Shown: one piece after another, positions 63,443 through 64,000 of the stretch
Layout: every line of letters starts with the position of its first letter
Numbering within the stretch: the stretch's first letter is position 1
Assembly: GCF_013385985.1 (NCBI RefSeq)
Contig: NZ_JACAOY010000027.1
Location: 166,188 to 230,187 of the forward strand
Reading direction: 5' to 3'
Source: Pseudomonas sp. B6002
GTDB lineage: Bacteria > Pseudomonadota > Gammaproteobacteria > Pseudomonadales > Pseudomonadaceae
Length of the DNA: 64,000 nucleotides
Program-made: the position numbers and the translations under genes
The notes under the pieces: model-generated
The model's input: the letters and a program-made list of their open reading frames with translations, nothing else
Told to the model about the DNA's origin: nothing
The model's database searches: none

Positions 63443-64000
63443 CAGCCCTGCCCTCCGGCGCCAATGCGCGGGTCGAGGTAACGGCACACCACATCGGTCA
63501 ACACGTTGAAGCCCACCACCAACATCGAGATCACAAGGAACCCGCCCATCAGCACGCCGTAGTCGCGTTGGGCCAGGGAGTCGTACATCAAGCGGCCGAT
63601 GCCCGGCCACGCATACACCACCTCTACCAGCAAGGCGCCGCTGGCCAACTGGCCCAGTTGCAGGCCGGCGAAGGTCACCACCGGCAGCAGCGCATTGCGC
63701 AAGACGTGCACGTACAGAATCCGCCGTGGGTGCAAACCCTTGGCGTGAGCGGTACGCACATACTCCTGGCCGAGGGCGTCCAGCACGGCGGCGCGGGTCA
63801 GGTGGATGTACAGGGCGAGGAACAACACGCTCAACGACAGGCACGGCAACAGCAGATGCTGCAGGCGATCCAGCAATGAAAAGTCCCGGCCCACGGTTTC
63901 CATGCCAAAGGCCGGCAACCAGTCCAGACTCACCGAAAACAGCAAGATCAACAGCATCGCCAGCCAGAACGGCGGCATCGCATACAACAGCAACGCGCCA
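63442..64000 (-). CDS. Dipeptide/oligopeptide-type ABC permease (DppB type), partial
   Basis: C-terminal part of about 185 residues; the 5-prime end lies beyond the right edge. The DppB segments LGQEYVRTAHAKGLHPRRIL and VEVVYAWPGIGRLMYDSLAQ are present, with several membrane helices. It pairs with the DppC-type permease. A binding protein gene is presumably further upstream, outside the window. Confidence 0.86.
   Translation of the reverse strand, partial: GALLLYAMPPFWLAMLLILLFSVSLDWLPAFGMETVGRDFSLLDRLQHLLLPCLSLSVLFLALYIHLTRAAVLDALGQEYVRTAHAKGLHPRRILYVHVLRNALLPVVTFAGLQLGQLASGALLVEVVYAWPGIGRLMYDSLAQRDYGVLMGGFLVISMLVVGFNVLTDVVCRYLDPRIGAGGQG

Noticed and set aside
62615-63844. A 409-codon reading of the DppC-type permease
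   Set aside because: The first 130 or so codons are an out-of-frame shadow of the DppB-type gene. The real start is the ATG at 63442 that overlaps the DppB stop.

Overview
The window looks like chromosomal DNA of a fluorescent Pseudomonas (P. fluorescens group). The evidence is uniformly high G+C, the bkdR/bkdA1-A2-B-lpdV operon, a pyoverdine block (pvdA, fpvI-like sigma, pvdR-pvdT-opmQ) with PvdS-type promoters, and more than a dozen short palindromic REP/REPIN elements of two related classes between genes. There are no rRNA or tRNA genes, insertion sequences, prophage or CRISPR arrays that I can see. The window is almost fully coding, with short gaps that mostly hold REPINs, promoters or hairpins.

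Layout. 0.3-4.4 kb: hexuronate oxidation set (OprD porin, uronate dehydrogenase, SMP-30 lactonase, aldose 1-epimerase). 4.4-7.2 kb: EmrAB-type efflux pair. 7.4-10.8 kb: sulfide/persulfide module (ArsR-type BigR-like sensor, sulfide:quinone oxidoreductase, TauE permease, divergent MBL persulfide-dioxygenase-like enzyme). 10.9-17.8 kb: branched-chain keto acid dehydrogenase operon with its Lrp-type activator, then ilvE. 19-25 kb: arginine/citrulline/ornithine module (CtlX-like hydrolase, ornithine cyclodeaminase, polar amino acid ABC transporter, Lrp-type regulator) with matching 15-bp palindromes upstream of both transcription units. 25-27.2 kb: radical SAM protein plus DNA-metabolism partner behind a LexA-like box. 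27.3-34.1 kb: pyoverdine synthesis and export genes, without the fpvR anti-sigma gene expected between fpvI and pvdR. 34.2-35 kb: a shortened alpha/beta-hydrolase relative that has lost its nucleophile serine, behind a hairpin that covers its ribosome binding site. 35-43.3 kb: GntR regulator, complete Liv-type ABC transporter, N-carbamoyl amino acid hydrolase family enzyme and amidase. 43.4-44.7 kb: small exported protein and a membrane-anchored PD-(D/E)XK nuclease-like protein, the least familiar pair here. 44.8-47.5 kb: LysR regulator, fatty acid hydroxylase family protein, strictosidine-synthase-like protein. 47.5-53.3 kb: secreted PPC-like protein with a LexA-like box, then an AttEFGH-like ABC/lipocalin cassette. 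53.5-57.6 kb: membrane histidine phosphatase and two tandem ArnT-family glycosyltransferases. 57.6-64 kb: HD phosphohydrolase, XRE-type regulator, collapsed RbsA-type ATPase, alpha/beta hydrolase and a dipeptide-type ABC transporter that runs off the right edge.

The recurring theme is nutrient capture (uronates, branched-chain keto acids, arginine-family amino acids, carbamoyl/amide compounds, peptides, iron) plus envelope maintenance. All functions are inferred from reading the sequence and from family knowledge. No database search was run.
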